This document shows, piece by piece, positions 17,477 through 25,726 of a stretch of DNA of 64,000 nucleotides. The stretch spans positions 248,001 through 312,000 of the forward strand of contig NZ_PVZC01000009.1 in NCBI RefSeq assembly GCF_003002095.1, in the 5' to 3' direction. The translations under genes and the position numbers were made by a program. The notes beneath the pieces are model-generated. The model was not told where the DNA came from. It searched no databases and was given only the letters and a program-made list of their open reading frames with translations. The first letter of the stretch is position 1, and each line of letters starts with the position of its first letter. Source of the DNA: Allonocardiopsis opalescens (GTDB taxonomy: Bacteria; Actinomycetota; Actinomycetes; Streptosporangiales; Streptosporangiaceae).

Positions 17477-17679
17477 TCGTCCTCCGGACCGCCTCGGCGC
17501 CGTCGTCCCCCCAGTGGACCGGGCGGCCGGGCGCCGCGGCGGCGGGACACCGGCGCCTTCACGCAGTCGGCACCCGTTCTTGGCGCCGCCTTGACGGTGC
17601 GGGCGCGGGTTCGGCCGCCCGCGCCGCATCACCCGCCACGGGTGAGGTGTGCGGGGGTGTGCCGGGGAAGGCTGCCGGT

Positions 17680-18162
17680 ATGCGAGAGACACCGAACGGC
17701 TGGGCCGTGTTCGCCGCGACGATGATGCTGGTCGGCGGCGCCTTCAACATCATCCACGGTGCCGTCGCCCTGTTCGCGCCCTCCTATTTCCTGGTGGCGG
17801 AGAACGCCCTGCTCTTCCTGGACTTCTACCGGTGGGGCCTGCTGCTCGGCGGCTGGGGCGTCGTCATGGTCCTGGCCGGCCTGGCCCTGCTGTCGGGCCG
17901 CATGTGGGCCCGCGTCTTCGCCATCCTGCTGGCCTGCCTCAACGCGGTGGCCCAACTCGTCTTCTCCTCGGCCTACCCGCTGTGGACGGTGGCCGTGATC
18001 GCCGTGGACATCGTCGTCGTCTACGGCCTGACCGCCGGCTGGTCCCGCGGCCGCATCGACCGCGAAGCCACCACCGCCTACCAAGGCGGCCGCACCGACG
18101 CCACCACCCCCCGCCCCCAAGGCGCCCACGCCAAACGCCAAGAAGAGTCCCCCCACCCCTAA
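17680..18162 (+). CDS. DUF7144-like four-helix membrane protein
   Basis: A 160-residue protein with four hydrophobic helices at roughly 8-32, 48-72, 75-98 and 100-122. The pattern GWAVFAATMMLVGGAFNIIHG followed by RWGLLLGGWGVVMVLAGLALL is typical of DUF7144 actinobacterial membrane proteins. The C-terminal 35 residues are hydrophilic and lie on the cytoplasmic side. ATG at 17680 has GGGGAAGG about nine bases upstream. The function is unknown. The divergent LuxR-type regulator could control it, but that is only positional. Confidence 0.8.
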   Translation: MRETPNGWAVFAATMMLVGGAFNIIHGAVALFAPSYFLVAENALLFLDFYRWGLLLGGWGVVMVLAGLALLSGRMWARVFAILLACLNAVAQLVFSSAYPLWTVAVIAVDIVVVYGLTAGWSRGRIDREATTAYQGGRTDATTPRPQGAHAKRQEESPHP

Positions 18163-18174
18163 GCCCAACCCACC

Positions 18175-18415
18175 CAAGCCCACGACACACCAACACGGGA
18201 CACCGAACCCCAACGCACCCAAGCCCGGGACACACCAACACGAGACGCCGAACCCCAACGCACCCAGGCCCAGGACGCGCCAACACGAGACGCCGAACCC
18301 CAACACTCCCAAGCCCGGGACACACCAACACGGGACACCGAACCCCAACGCACCAGGCCGGGGACACACCAACACGAGAGGCCGAACCTCAACGCACCAA
18401 GCCGGGGACACAAAA
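18175..18415. repeat. 45-bp minisatellite, about five copies
   Basis: The element CCGAACCCCAAC recurs at 18203, 18248, 18293, 18338 and 18382, giving a 45-bp period (44 in the last). Each unit also carries AAGCCCGGGACACACCAACA with substitutions. Because 45 is a multiple of three, several frames stay open and encode 15-residue repeats, but codon use and lack of a start argue against a protein. The 433-base gap between the DUF7144 gene and tRNA-Glu holds only this array and hairpins. Confidence 0.85.
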
Positions 18416-18485
18416 AAACAACGACCCCAACACCAGCCCCCCAACAGAAGAAACCCCCACCAAATGGAGGTGGGGGTTCGGGGGT

Positions 18486-18531
18486 GTGGGGGCGCAGCCC
18501 CCACATCGGGGGTCCGGGGGTCGCCCCCCGG
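18486..18531. terminator. Two GC hairpins downstream of the minisatellite
   Basis: GTGGGGGC-GCA-GCCCCCAC (18486-18504) and CCGGGGG-TCGC-CCCCCGG (18514-18531) are stable, closely spaced stems between convergent transcripts. They may be bidirectional terminators. Confidence 0.5.
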
Positions 18532-18543
18532 AAGAAACGCGAA

Positions 18544-18587
18544 GGGCTCCCCATGGAAGCAAGCACAGCTTGCGAACAGGGGAGCCC
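18544..18587 (-). terminator. tRNA operon terminator
   Basis: An outer 9-bp stem GGGCTCCCC / GGGGAGCCC encloses an inner 6-bp stem GCAAGC / GCTTGC. It begins nine bases after tRNA-Glu on the minus strand, with a weak U-containing tail. Confidence 0.65.
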
Positions 18588-18595
18588 AGAGCCCG

Positions 18596-18668
18596 TAGCC
18601 CCGACCGGATTCGAACCGGCGCTACCGCCTTGAGAGGGCGGCGTCCTAGGCCACTAGACGACGGGGCC
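18596..18668 (-). tRNA. tRNA-Glu (CUC)
   Basis: A 73-base cloverleaf on the minus strand. The acceptor stem is GGCCCCG with CGGGGCT (G1-U72 wobble) and discriminator A. The anticodon stem CCGCC/GGCGG encloses loop CTCTCAA (anticodon CUC), and the T arm has GGTTCGAATCC. CCA is not encoded. It lies in tandem behind tRNA-Gln and gltX, so the charging enzyme and its tRNA are transcribed in the same direction. Confidence 0.97.
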
Positions 18669-18758
18669 GTGCATTTTCTGTTGTGTTCTCGGTTGACCGG
18701 TCTGTCGTTTCCGACTCCGTCAGCGTACCGGAGTTTTCGGACTGCTCGGACCGTTCAG

Positions 18759-18830
18759 CTGGGGTACCAGGACTCGAACCTAGACTAACTGAACCAGAAT
18801 CAGTCGTGCTGCCAATTACACCATACCCCA
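18759..18830 (-). tRNA. tRNA-Gln (CUG)
   Basis: A 72-base cloverleaf on the minus strand. Acceptor stem TGGGGTA / TACCCCA, discriminator G, anticodon loop TTCTGGT in stem ACTGA/TCAGT (anticodon CUG), T loop GGTTCGAGTCC. CCA is not encoded. In actinobacteria Gln-tRNA is usually made by mischarging with GltX and transamidation, so the location behind gltX is functionally consistent. Confidence 0.97.
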
Positions 18831-18963
18831 GTGCTACCGGGGGTTTCGTGCCCCCGATCGGCGCTTGACTACTGTAACCGACCCACGGCAGTGGTCGCGA
18901 ATCGTTTGGGCGGCGCGGCCCTCGCCGGGTGGTCCGGGCGAGGGCCGCGCGCCGGTGCGCGGG

Positions 18964-20403
18964 CTAGTCCCGGTCGGGTCCGGGGCGGGCGTCGAGCCGG
19001 GCGAGCGCGGCCCTGAGCCGGGCAAGGGTGCGTTCGCGGCCGAGGAGTTCGAGGGATTCGAACAGCGGCAGGCCGACGGTGCGGCCGGTGACGGCGACGC
19101 GGACGGGGGCCTGGGCCTTGCCGAGTTTGAGGCCGTGGGCGGCGCCGGTCTCCTCGGTAGCGGCTTTGAGGCTCTCGGTGGTCCAGTCGGCGTCGGCGAA
19201 GCGTTCGAGGGCTCCGGTCAGCATCTCGCGGCCGATGCCGGGCTTCATCGCCTTGTCCCAGCTGGCGGGGTCGTCGACGGGTGCGTCGAGGAAGAGGAAG
19301 TCGACGTTGGGCACGATCTCGGACAGCACGCTGATGCGGGTCTGGGCGAGGGGCGCGACGGCGGCGAAGACGCCGGGGTCGTAGGCGTCGGCCGGCCAGG
19401 GGGTATCGGGGCCGGTCAGCCAGGGGCGGCAGCGCTCGATGAAGGCGTCCAGGGGCAGGGCGCGGATGTACTCGCCGTTGAAGGCGCGCAGCTTCTTCTC
19501 GTCGAAGAAGGCGGAGGCGCTGTTCACGTCGTCGACGCTGAACTGGCGCTCCATCTCGGCCCAGGGCAGGATCTCCTCGCCGTCGGCGGGGCCCCAGCCC
19601 AGCAGCATGAGGTAGTTCACCATCGCCTCGGCGAGGTAGCCCTCGGCCTGGTAGGACTCCAGCGCGACCTTGTCCCTGCGCTTGGAGAGCTTCTGCCGCT
19701 TCTCGTTGACGATGACGGGCAGGTGCGCCCAGACCGGCGGCCGCTCGCCCAGGGCCTCCCACAGCAGCTGCTGCTTGGGGGTGTTGGAGAGGTGCTCTTC
19801 GCCGCGGATGACCTGGTTGACGCGCATCTCCACGTCGTCCACGACATTGGCGAGGATGAACAGCGGCGAGCCGTCGGCGCGGGCGATGACGAAGTCCTCG
19901 ATGGCGGCGTTGGCGAACTCCACCCGGCCGCGGACGCGGTCGTCCACGACGGTGGTGCCATCGTCGGGGGTGCGGAAGCGCAGCGCGCGGCCGGGGCCGG
20001 GCTCCAGGCCGCGGTCGCGGCAGTGGCCGTCGTAGCCCTTGTGCTCGGAGCCGGTGCGCTCCTTGACCTGCTCGCGGGTGCAGTCGCAGTAGTAGGCGAG
20101 GCCGTCGGCGCGGAGCCGTTCGGCGGCCTTGCGGTGCGCCTCCAGGTAGGCGGACTGGAAGTAGGGCCCTTCGAAGTGGGGGTCGTCGGCGCCGATGCCG
20201 ATCCAGGCGAGGGCGCGGATGATGCCCTCGGTCCATTCGGGGCGGTTGCGGGCGGCGTCGGTGTCCTCGATGCGCAGGACGAAGGCGCCGCCGGACCGGC
20301 GGGCGACGGCCCAGTTGAACAGGGCGGAGCGGGCGCCGCCGACGTGGAACATGCCGGTGGGCGAGGGCGCGAAGCGGACGCGCACGGCGCTTGGATCAGT
20401 CAC
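18964..20403 (-). CDS. gltX: Glutamyl-tRNA synthetase
   Basis: A 479-residue class I aminoacyl-tRNA synthetase that attaches glutamate to tRNA-Glu, and probably to tRNA-Gln in this lineage. The HIGH-type motif is [21 protein letters not shown] near residues 11-31, and the KMSKS-type motif is [15 protein letters not shown]. The CDCT segment corresponds to the zinc-region position. The start is GTG at 20403, overlapping the end of the upstream hydrolase gene by eight bases. Two tRNA genes for its substrates follow on the same strand. Confidence 0.97.
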   Translation of the reverse strand: MTDPSAVRVRFAPSPTGMFHVGGARSALFNWAVARRSGGAFVLRIEDTDAARNRPEWTEGIIRALAWIGIGADDPHFEGPYFQSAYLEAHRKAAERLRADGLAYYCDCTREQVKERTGSEHKGYDGHCRDRGLEPGPGRALRFRTPDDGTTVVDDRVRGRVEFANAAIEDFVIARADGSPLFILANVVDDVEMRVNQVIRGEEHLSNTPKQQLLWEALGERPPVWAHLPVIVNEKRQKLSKRRDKVALESYQAEGYLAEAMVNYLMLLGWGPADGEEILPWAEMERQFSVDDVNSASAFFDEKKLRAFNGEYIRALPLDAFIERCRPWLTGPDTPWPADAYDPGVFAAVAPLAQTRISVLSEIVPNVDFLFLDAPVDDPASWDKAMKPGIGREMLTGALERFADADWTTESLKAATEETGAAHGLKLGKAQAPVRVAVTGRTVGLPLFESLELLGRERTLARLRAALARLDARPGPDRD

Positions 20404-21169
20404 GGGTGACCACCCGGTTCGTGAGGGTGCCGAGGGATTCGATGGAGACCGAGACCTGCTGGCCGACCTCGAGCGGGCCGACGCCGGCGGGGGTGCCGGT
20501 CAGGATGACGTCGCCGGGCAGGAGGGTCATCACCTGGCTGATGTAGGCGACCAGCGCGGGGACGTCGTGGATGAGCTGGGAGGTGCGCCCGGACTGCCGC
20601 AGCTCGCCGTCGACGCTGGTGGTCAGGGCGAGGTCGGCGGGGTCGGCGCCAGTGGTGATCCAGGGGCCGAGCGGGCAGAAGGTGTCGAAGCCCTTGCCGC
20701 GCGTCCACTGGCCGTCCTTGCGCTGGAGGTCGCGCGCGGTGACGTCGTTGCCGATGGTGTAGCCGAAGATCACGTCGCCGGCCTTCTCGGCCGGGACCTC
20801 GCGGCAGAGCCGTCCGATGACGACGGCCAGCTCGCCCTCGAAGTCGACCCGCTCGGACAGCGGCGGGTAGATGACCGGGTCGTTGTGGCCGACGACGGAG
20901 GTGGACGGCTTGAGGAAGAGCACCGGCTCCTCGGGTACCTCGTTGCCGAACTCCTTGGCGTGCTCGGCGTAGTTCCTGCCGACGCACACGACCTTGCTGG
21001 GCAGGATCGGGGCGAGCAGCCGGACGTCGACCAGGGGGTGGCGCTCGCCGGTGAACTGGATCCCGGTGAAGGGGTGCCCGGCGATGCGGGAGACGTAGTC
21101 GTCCTGGCCGTCGTTCTCGACGACGCCGAAGGCGACCTCGTCGGCGATGGAGTATCTCGCGATGCGCAC
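20396..21169 (-). CDS. Fumarylacetoacetate hydrolase-family protein
   Basis: A 257-residue FAH-fold enzyme. The metal-binding acidic residues are in the segment [18 protein letters not shown] (ExE), preceded by [34 protein letters not shown] and followed by [26 protein letters not shown] and [12 protein letters not shown]. Family members cleave C-C bonds or decarboxylate/isomerise acylpyruvates; the substrate cannot be assigned. An ATG four codons upstream exists, but GTG at 21169 has AGG seven bases before it and yields the common N terminus MRIARYSI. It overlaps gltX, so both form one transcript. Confidence 0.9.
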   Translation of the reverse strand: MRIARYSIADEVAFGVVENDGQDDYVSRIAGHPFTGIQFTGERHPLVDVRLLAPILPSKVVCVGRNYAEHAKEFGNEVPEEPVLFLKPSTSVVGHNDPVIYPPLSERVDFEGELAVVIGRLCREVPAEKAGDVIFGYTIGNDVTARDLQRKDGQWTRGKGFDTFCPLGPWITTGADPADLALTTSVDGELRQSGRTSQLIHDVPALVAYISQVMTLLPGDVILTGTPAGVGPLEVGQQVSVSIESLGTLTNRVVTRD

Positions 21170-21324
21170 TGGAAGCCTCATTGATCTGGGTGGACTACCC
21201 CGAGCGTAGCCACCCGGCGCCCCCGCTCCGAACCGGAACCGGCGCGCCGGGCGGCGTGTCGGGGTGCCGGCGGGGGTTCGGTCGCCGCTGAAGGGCGGAG
21301 TGTGGGGACGGCGGACCGGGGGTC

Positions 21325-21435
21325 GGCTGTTGGAGAGTCGACCCGTCGGAGAGCGGGCCGTTGAGAGCCGACCGTTGGAGAGTGGACCGTCAGAGGCCGG
21401 CTGAAGGCCGACTGTTGGGGAGCCGACCGTCGCGG
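21325..21435. repeat. Imperfect ~15-bp tandem repeats downstream of cimA
   Basis: Seven or so degenerate copies of GAGAGYSGACCGTTG occur in the 479-base gap between cimA and the FAH gene. No credible gene is present in the gap; it holds this array and the terminator hairpin described separately. Confidence 0.55.
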
Positions 21436-21472
21436 CCCCACCTGTCAGCGCCCCACCCGTCAAGGCCCTGGT

Positions 21473-21510
21473 CGGGCCTGTGGACGACGGCGGCGTCGTC
21501 CACAGGCCCG
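21473..21510 (-). terminator. Strong hairpin downstream of cimA
   Basis: A perfect 16-bp stem, beginning CGGGCCTGTGGACGAC on the plus strand, with loop GGCGGC. It lies about 140 bases after the cimA stop codon and separates cimA from the FAH-gltX transcript. Confidence 0.7.
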
Positions 21511-21648
21511 GCCGCCATCAGCTGGTCTCCGCCCTTGACAGCGGGCAGGCTCTGGGGCGGCGGGTTCCTTTGGGGTGGTCAGCCCCCTGGTCGGGCGGGG
21601 CCTGGGTGAGGGGCCTGCGTGAGGAAACTGAGCGACGGACCCGACGGC

Positions 21649-23229
21649 TCAGCCCCGGCCGGTGCGGAGGAGGCCGTAGGCGACGGACTGCTCCAGGGCC
21701 TGCCAGGAGGCTTCGATGACGTTCTCGTCGACGCCGACGGTGGTCCACTCCCCCTGGCTGTCGCTGGAGGTCAGCAGCACGCGGGTGACGGCGCCGGTGC
21801 CGGAGGTGCCCTCCAGCAGGCGTACCTTGTAGTCGATCAGCTCGACGCGGCCGAGTTCGGGGAAGAAGGAGCCGAGCGCGAGCCGCAGCGCCTTGTCCAG
21901 CGCGTGCACCGGGCCGTTGCCCTCGCCGGTGGCCACGATCCGCTCGTCCTTGACGTACAGCTTGACCGTCGCCTCGGCTACCTGGGCGGTGCCCTGGCGG
22001 CTCTCGGCGATGACCCGCCAGGACTCCACCTCGAAGGGGCGCTCGGCCGAGCCGTCCAGCTCCGCGCGGATCAGCAGCTCCAGCGAGGCGTCGGCCGCCT
22101 CGAAGCTGTGGCCGCGCGCCTCCAGCTCCTTGACGCGGTCCACGATGCGGCCGAGCAGCGCCCGGTCGGCCGACAGGTCGAAGCCCAGCTCGCGCGCCTT
22201 CAGCTCCACCGAGGCGCGCCCGGCCATGTCCGACACCAGCATGCGCATGTCGTTGCCGACCGCCGCGGGGTCGATGTGCTGGTAGAGGTCGGGGTCCACC
22301 TTGATCGCGGAGGCGTGCAGGCCCGCCTTGTGCGCGAAGGCCGAGACGCCCACGTAGGGCTGGTGGGTGGCGGGTGCGATGTTGACGACCTCGGCGATGG
22401 CGTGCGACACCCGGGTCGCCTCGCGCAGCAGGCCCTCGGGCAGCACCCGGCGCCCGTGCTTGAGCTCCAGCGCCGCCGCCACCGCGAACAGGTTGGCATT
22501 GCCGACGCGCTCGCCGTAGCCGTTGGCGGTGCACTGCACGTGGGTGGCCCCGGCGTCGACGGCGGCGAGCGTGTTGGCCACGGCGCAGCCGCTGTCGTCC
22601 TGGGCGTGCATGCCCAGCCGCGCCCCGGTCGCCGCGCGCACCTCGCCCACGATCGCGCTCACGTCGGCGGGCAGCATGCCGCCGTTGGTGTCGCACAGCA
22701 CCACCACGTCGGCGCCCGCCTCGGCGGCGGCGCGCACCACCTCGGCGGCGTAGCCGGGGTCGTGCCGGTAGCCGTCGAAGAAGTGCTCGCAGTCCACGAA
22801 GACGCGCCGGCCGGCCGCGCGCAGGTGCGCCACGGTGTCGCGCACCATCTCCAGGTTCTCCTCGCGGGTGGTGCGCAGCGCCAGCTCGACGTGGCGGACG
22901 TCGCTCTTGGCGACGAGGGTGACCACGGGCGCGCCCGAGTCCAGCAGCGCGGCCACCATGGGGTCGTCGGCGGCGCGGCCGCCGGCCCTGCGGGTGGAGC
23001 CGAAGGCGGTCAGCAGGGCGTGTTCGAGCCGGAGTTCGTCGCGCGCGCGGGCGAAGAACTCGGTGTCCTTGGGGTTGGAGCCCGGCCAGCCGCCTTCGAT
23101 GAAGCCGACGCCGAAGCCGTCCAGCAGCTTGGCGATGGCGAGCTTGTCGGCCACGGTGAGGTTGACGCCCTCGCGCTGGGCGCCGTCGCGCAGCGTGGTG
23201 TCGAAGAGGTGGAAGCTGTCGTCGGTCAT
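21649..23229 (-). CDS. cimA: (R)-citramalate synthase
   Basis: A 526-residue member of the isopropylmalate/homocitrate synthase family, condensing pyruvate and acetyl-CoA to citramalate, the entry to threonine-independent isoleucine synthesis. The DRE-TIM motif is FDTTLRDGAQREGVNLTVADK at residues 9-29. FIEGGWPGSNPKDTEFF, the metal-binding histidines in HAQDDSGCAVANTLAAVDAGA-type sequence and the C-terminal LeuA dimer/regulatory domain follow. The IEGGWPGSNPKD variant is typical of CimA rather than LeuA. ATG at 23229 has GGAGG ten bases upstream. The 5' leader carries an attenuator with isoleucine codons, matching the pathway. Confidence 0.93.
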   Translation of the reverse strand: MTDDSFHLFDTTLRDGAQREGVNLTVADKLAIAKLLDGFGVGFIEGGWPGSNPKDTEFFARARDELRLEHALLTAFGSTRRAGGRAADDPMVAALLDSGAPVVTLVAKSDVRHVELALRTTREENLEMVRDTVAHLRAAGRRVFVDCEHFFDGYRHDPGYAAEVVRAAAEAGADVVVLCDTNGGMLPADVSAIVGEVRAATGARLGMHAQDDSGCAVANTLAAVDAGATHVQCTANGYGERVGNANLFAVAAALELKHGRRVLPEGLLREATRVSHAIAEVVNIAPATHQPYVGVSAFAHKAGLHASAIKVDPDLYQHIDPAAVGNDMRMLVSDMAGRASVELKARELGFDLSADRALLGRIVDRVKELEARGHSFEAADASLELLIRAELDGSAERPFEVESWRVIAESRQGTAQVAEATVKLYVKDERIVATGEGNGPVHALDKALRLALGSFFPELGRVELIDYKVRLLEGTSGTGAVTRVLLTSSDSQGEWTTVGVDENVIEASWQALEQSVAYGLLRTGRG

Positions 23230-23296
23230 GGGCCGGGCCCTCCTGCGGAGTAGTCGGTGGCTTCCGGCGCGGGCGGCCGAGCGGGTGCCGGCCAAC

Positions 23297-23326
23297 AAAA
23301 AGACCCCTCGTGGACACGAGAGGTCT
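23297..23326 (-). terminator. Attenuator terminator of the cimA leader
   Basis: On the minus strand AGACCTCTCGT-GTCC-ACGAGGGGTCT (one non-pairing C) is followed directly by TTTTTGTT. This is the only textbook U-tailed intrinsic terminator seen in the window. It lies upstream of cimA, between a leader peptide and the gene, so it must be conditional. Confidence 0.85.
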
Positions 23327-23360
23327 GCGCGCCGGCGGGGAAACGGGTCAGCCGGCGCGC
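23327..23360 (-). promoter_or_regulatory. cimA leader stem 1:2 (attenuator)
   Basis: GCGCGCCGGC at the 3' end of the leader-peptide frame can pair with GCCGGCGCGC immediately before the terminator hairpin (10 bp, 14-base loop). This matches the 1:2 stem of ribosome-mediated attenuators. An explicit 2:3 antiterminator is not obvious by eye. Confidence 0.6.
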
Positions 23361-23389
23361 CGGTGAATAATGATCACCTGGAGCGGCAC
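23348..23389 (-). CDS. cimA leader peptide (MPLQVIIIHRRAG)
   Basis: A 13-codon frame starting with GTG and ending TGA, with codons GTG ATC ATT ATT at positions 5-8 (Val-Ile-Ile-Ile). It lies 118 bases before cimA and directly before the stem and terminator. Ribosome stalling at the isoleucine run when charged tRNA-Ile is scarce would expose the downstream gene. A CAGACT hexamer (23397-23402) seven bases before the GTG could be the -10 box, making the peptide leaderless. It is too short for standard gene finders. Confidence 0.75.
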   Translation of the reverse strand: MPLQVIIIHRRAG

Positions 23390-23430
23390 GGAATCGAGTC
23401 TGCCACAAGTCCACGATCCACGCAGGCGGG

Positions 23431-23445
23431 TCCCGCGATGTGAGA
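23431..23445. promoter_or_regulatory. Possible NdgR operator upstream of cimA leader
   Basis: TCCCG-N5-TGAGA followed by TG differs by one base from the leuC/ndgR dyad. It is centred about 49 bases upstream of the leader peptide start. It is weaker than the leuB sites. Confidence 0.35.
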
Positions 23446-23670
23446 TGGCAGGCCGGAGACGTGCGGATTCGCACGCCTTTCCCTGCTTTCCTGACGCATT
23501 GTCGCCTTCGCGCGGGCCTTGGGGCCCGCCGGGCGCCGGGCCGCCCAGCGGTCCGATTCGGCTCCGTCGCAGCGGAGACATACCATTTCGTCCGCATGAT
23601 CGGCCGACTCCCCGACGGATGCCCGGCCGCGTCCCCGTCCGCCCTCACCCACCGAAGGCCCTCCACAGCG

Positions 23671-24327
23671 ATGACCCAGTTCCCCGATCCGGAGACCTAC
23701 TGGCACAGCCGCCGCAACCTCGGCTACCTGATGTTCCTGAGCCGCTGGTTGCAGGTGCCGCTGTACCTGGGCCTGATCGTCGCCCAGGCCGTGTACGTCG
23801 TCCATTTCATGGTGGAGCTGTGGCACCTGATCGAGGACTTCTCGGTGCTGGACGCCACCGACATCATGCTGCTGATCCTCGGGCTGGTCGACGTGGTGAT
23901 GATCGCCAACCTGCTGATCATGGTGATCGTGGGCGGCTACGAGACCTTCGTCTCGCGGATCAACCTCTCCGGCCACCCCGACCAGCCCGAGTGGCTGGAC
24001 CATGTGAACGCCAACATCCTCAAGGTCAAGCTGGCCACCGCGATCATCGGGATCTCCTCGATCCACCTGCTGAAGACCTTCATCGACGCCGACCGGATGA
24101 CGGTCGAGGTCATGCTCTGGCAGACCGTCATCCACCTGGCCTTCGTGGTCTCGGCGGTGGCGCTGGCGCTGATCGACCGCATCCTCCAGCCCTCGATGCA
24201 CAGCGTCAGCAAGCGGCGGCGGCCGCGCACGGGTGCCGAGGAGCAGCCCGACGCGGTGCGGGCGCCGGCCGGCGCCGACCGGGCCGAGAACGGCGAGGCC
24301 GCCGACGCCCGGTCGCTGCCGGCCTAG
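23671..24327 (+). CDS. YqhA/UPF0114-family membrane protein
   Basis: A 218-residue protein with four membrane segments. It aligns by eye with E. coli YqhA: MFLSRWLQVPLYLGLIVAQ, ATDIMLLILGLVDVVMIANLLIMVIVGGYETFVS, LKVKLATAIIGISSIHLLKTFIDA and QTVIHLAFVVSAVALALIDR. The C-terminal 40 residues are a charged, probably disordered extension. The frame opens further upstream, but ATG at 23671 gives the family-like start. The function of the family is unknown. It is divergent from cimA, so the 440-base region between them also holds its promoter. Confidence 0.88.
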   Translation: MTQFPDPETYWHSRRNLGYLMFLSRWLQVPLYLGLIVAQAVYVVHFMVELWHLIEDFSVLDATDIMLLILGLVDVVMIANLLIMVIVGGYETFVSRINLSGHPDQPEWLDHVNANILKVKLATAIIGISSIHLLKTFIDADRMTVEVMLWQTVIHLAFVVSAVALALIDRILQPSMHSVSKRRRPRTGAEEQPDAVRAPAGADRAENGEAADARSLPA

Positions 24328-24342
24328 CGGGCCGCGATCCGC

Positions 24343-25476
24343 TCAGCCCAGGGCGCGCACCCAGCCGTAGGGGTCGGGGCGCAGGCCGTACTGGATGCCG
24401 ACCAGTTCCTCGCGCAGCCGCAGGGTGACCGGGCCCGGGGTGCCGTCGCCGTGCTGCCAGTCGCCGCTCGCGCTGCGCACCGAGCCCACCGGGGTGATGA
24501 CCGCGGCGGTGCCGCAGGCGAAGACCTCGGTCAGCTCGCCGGACTCGGCGGCGGCCCGCCACTGCTCGGTGGAGATGCGCCCCTCTTCCACGCTCCAGCC
24601 CAGCTCGGGGGCGAGCCGCAGCAGGGAGTCGCGGGTGATGCCGGGCAGCAGCGCGCCGTTGAGCTCGGGAGTGACCAGCCTCGCGTCCGCCCCCGACCCG
24701 AAGACGAAGAAGAGGTTCATGCCGCCCATCTCCTCCACCCAGCGGTGCTCGGCGGCGTCCAGCCAGACGACCTGGTCGCAGCCGCGCTGCACCGCCTCGG
24801 CCTGGGCCAGGAAGCTGGCGGCGTAGTTGCCCGCGCACTTGGCCTCGCCGGTGCCGCCGGGGGCGGCGCGGGTGTAGTCCTCGCTGAGCCAAACCCGCAC
24901 CGGCTTGACCGCGCCGGAGAAGTAGGCCGCCGAGGGCGAGGCGATGACGGCGAACAGGTAGCTGGCGGACGGGCTGTTGACGCCCATGCCGACCTGGGTG
25001 GCGAACATGAAGGGCCGCAGGTAGAGGCTGTGGCCCTCGCGGGAGGGCACCCAAGCGGAGTCGTGTTCGAGCAGCAGCTCGATGGCGCGCACGAAGACGT
25101 CCTCGGGCAGCTCCGGCATGGCCATCCGGCGGGCGCTGCGGTTCAGGCGGGCGGCGTTGGCCTCGGGCCGGAACAGCGCGATGGTGCCGTCCTCCCGCCG
25201 GTACGCCTTCAGCCCCTCGAAGATCTCCTGGCCGTAGTGCAGCGCCGCCGTCGCAGGGTCGAGGCTGAGCGGGCCGTAGGGCTCCAGGCGCGCGTCGTAC
25301 CACCCCTTGCCGCTCTCGTAGCGGATGGTGACCATGTGGTCGGTGAAGATCTGCCCGAAGCCGGGGCTCTCCAGCAGGGCGGCCCGCTCGTCCGGGCTGC
25401 GGGGCCGGTCGGACGGCCGCACGTCGAAGTCGAGTCCGCCGACAGAGCCGCTGGCGGTGGGACCGGTGGTAGCCAT
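24343..25476 (-). CDS. ilvE: Branched-chain amino acid aminotransferase
   Basis: A 377-residue fold-type IV PLP enzyme performing the last step of leucine, isoleucine and valine synthesis. Diagnostic segments are LHYGQEIFEGLKAYRREDGTIALFRPEANAARL-like sequence around 85-115, the lysine in GTGEAKCAGNYAAS (Schiff base), EEMGGMNLFFVFG and EVFACGTAAVITPVGSV. ATG at 25476 has GAGAGGA seven bases upstream. It is downstream of leuB on the same strand, but a strong terminator hairpin lies between them, so it probably has its own promoter. Confidence 0.96.
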   Translation of the reverse strand: MATTGPTASGSVGGLDFDVRPSDRPRSPDERAALLESPGFGQIFTDHMVTIRYESGKGWYDARLEPYGPLSLDPATAALHYGQEIFEGLKAYRREDGTIALFRPEANAARLNRSARRMAMPELPEDVFVRAIELLLEHDSAWVPSREGHSLYLRPFMFATQVGMGVNSPSASYLFAVIASPSAAYFSGAVKPVRVWLSEDYTRAAPGGTGEAKCAGNYAASFLAQAEAVQRGCDQVVWLDAAEHRWVEEMGGMNLFFVFGSGADARLVTPELNGALLPGITRDSLLRLAPELGWSVEEGRISTEQWRAAAESGELTEVFACGTAAVITPVGSVRSASGDWQHGDGTPGPVTLRLREELVGIQYGLRPDPYGWVRALG

Positions 25477-25636
25477 GAGGGTTCCTCTCAACGGTGCGGG
25501 CGGCGCTGCCGCGCACACTAGTCCTCTTCGTATCAGAAAGGTGGACGACCGGCATAGCGGGCAGGCCGTTCGCCCAGGTCACAACGCTCGGTGACGAGCA
25601 TGTCGGAGGCGGCGGACCGCAAGGCGGCACAAGCCG

Positions 25637-25669
25637 ACGACCGGGCGCGCCGCAGGCGCGCCCGGTCGT
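25637..25669 (-). terminator. leuB terminator
   Basis: A perfect 15-bp stem (plus-strand arm begins ACGACCGGGC) with a GCA loop lies 58 bases after the leuB stop codon. There is no U-tail. The rest of the 250-base leuB-ilvE gap shows nothing beyond a possible TAGTGT -10 box for ilvE on the minus strand near 25510. Confidence 0.7.
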
Positions 25670-25726
25670 GGAGGATGCGGTTGTCCGCCGGGTGCGCCGC
25701 TGCGCGGGCCCGGCGTGCGAGGTCGC

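Noticed and set aside
10703-18162. Defence island or biosynthetic gene cluster around the NERD and LuxR genes
   Set aside because: No restriction, helicase, polyketide synthase, NRPS or other core genes are present. The regulators have no visible cluster to control.
18175-18415. CRISPR array
   Set aside because: The 45-bp units are contiguous with no unique spacers, and there are no cas genes. It is a minisatellite.
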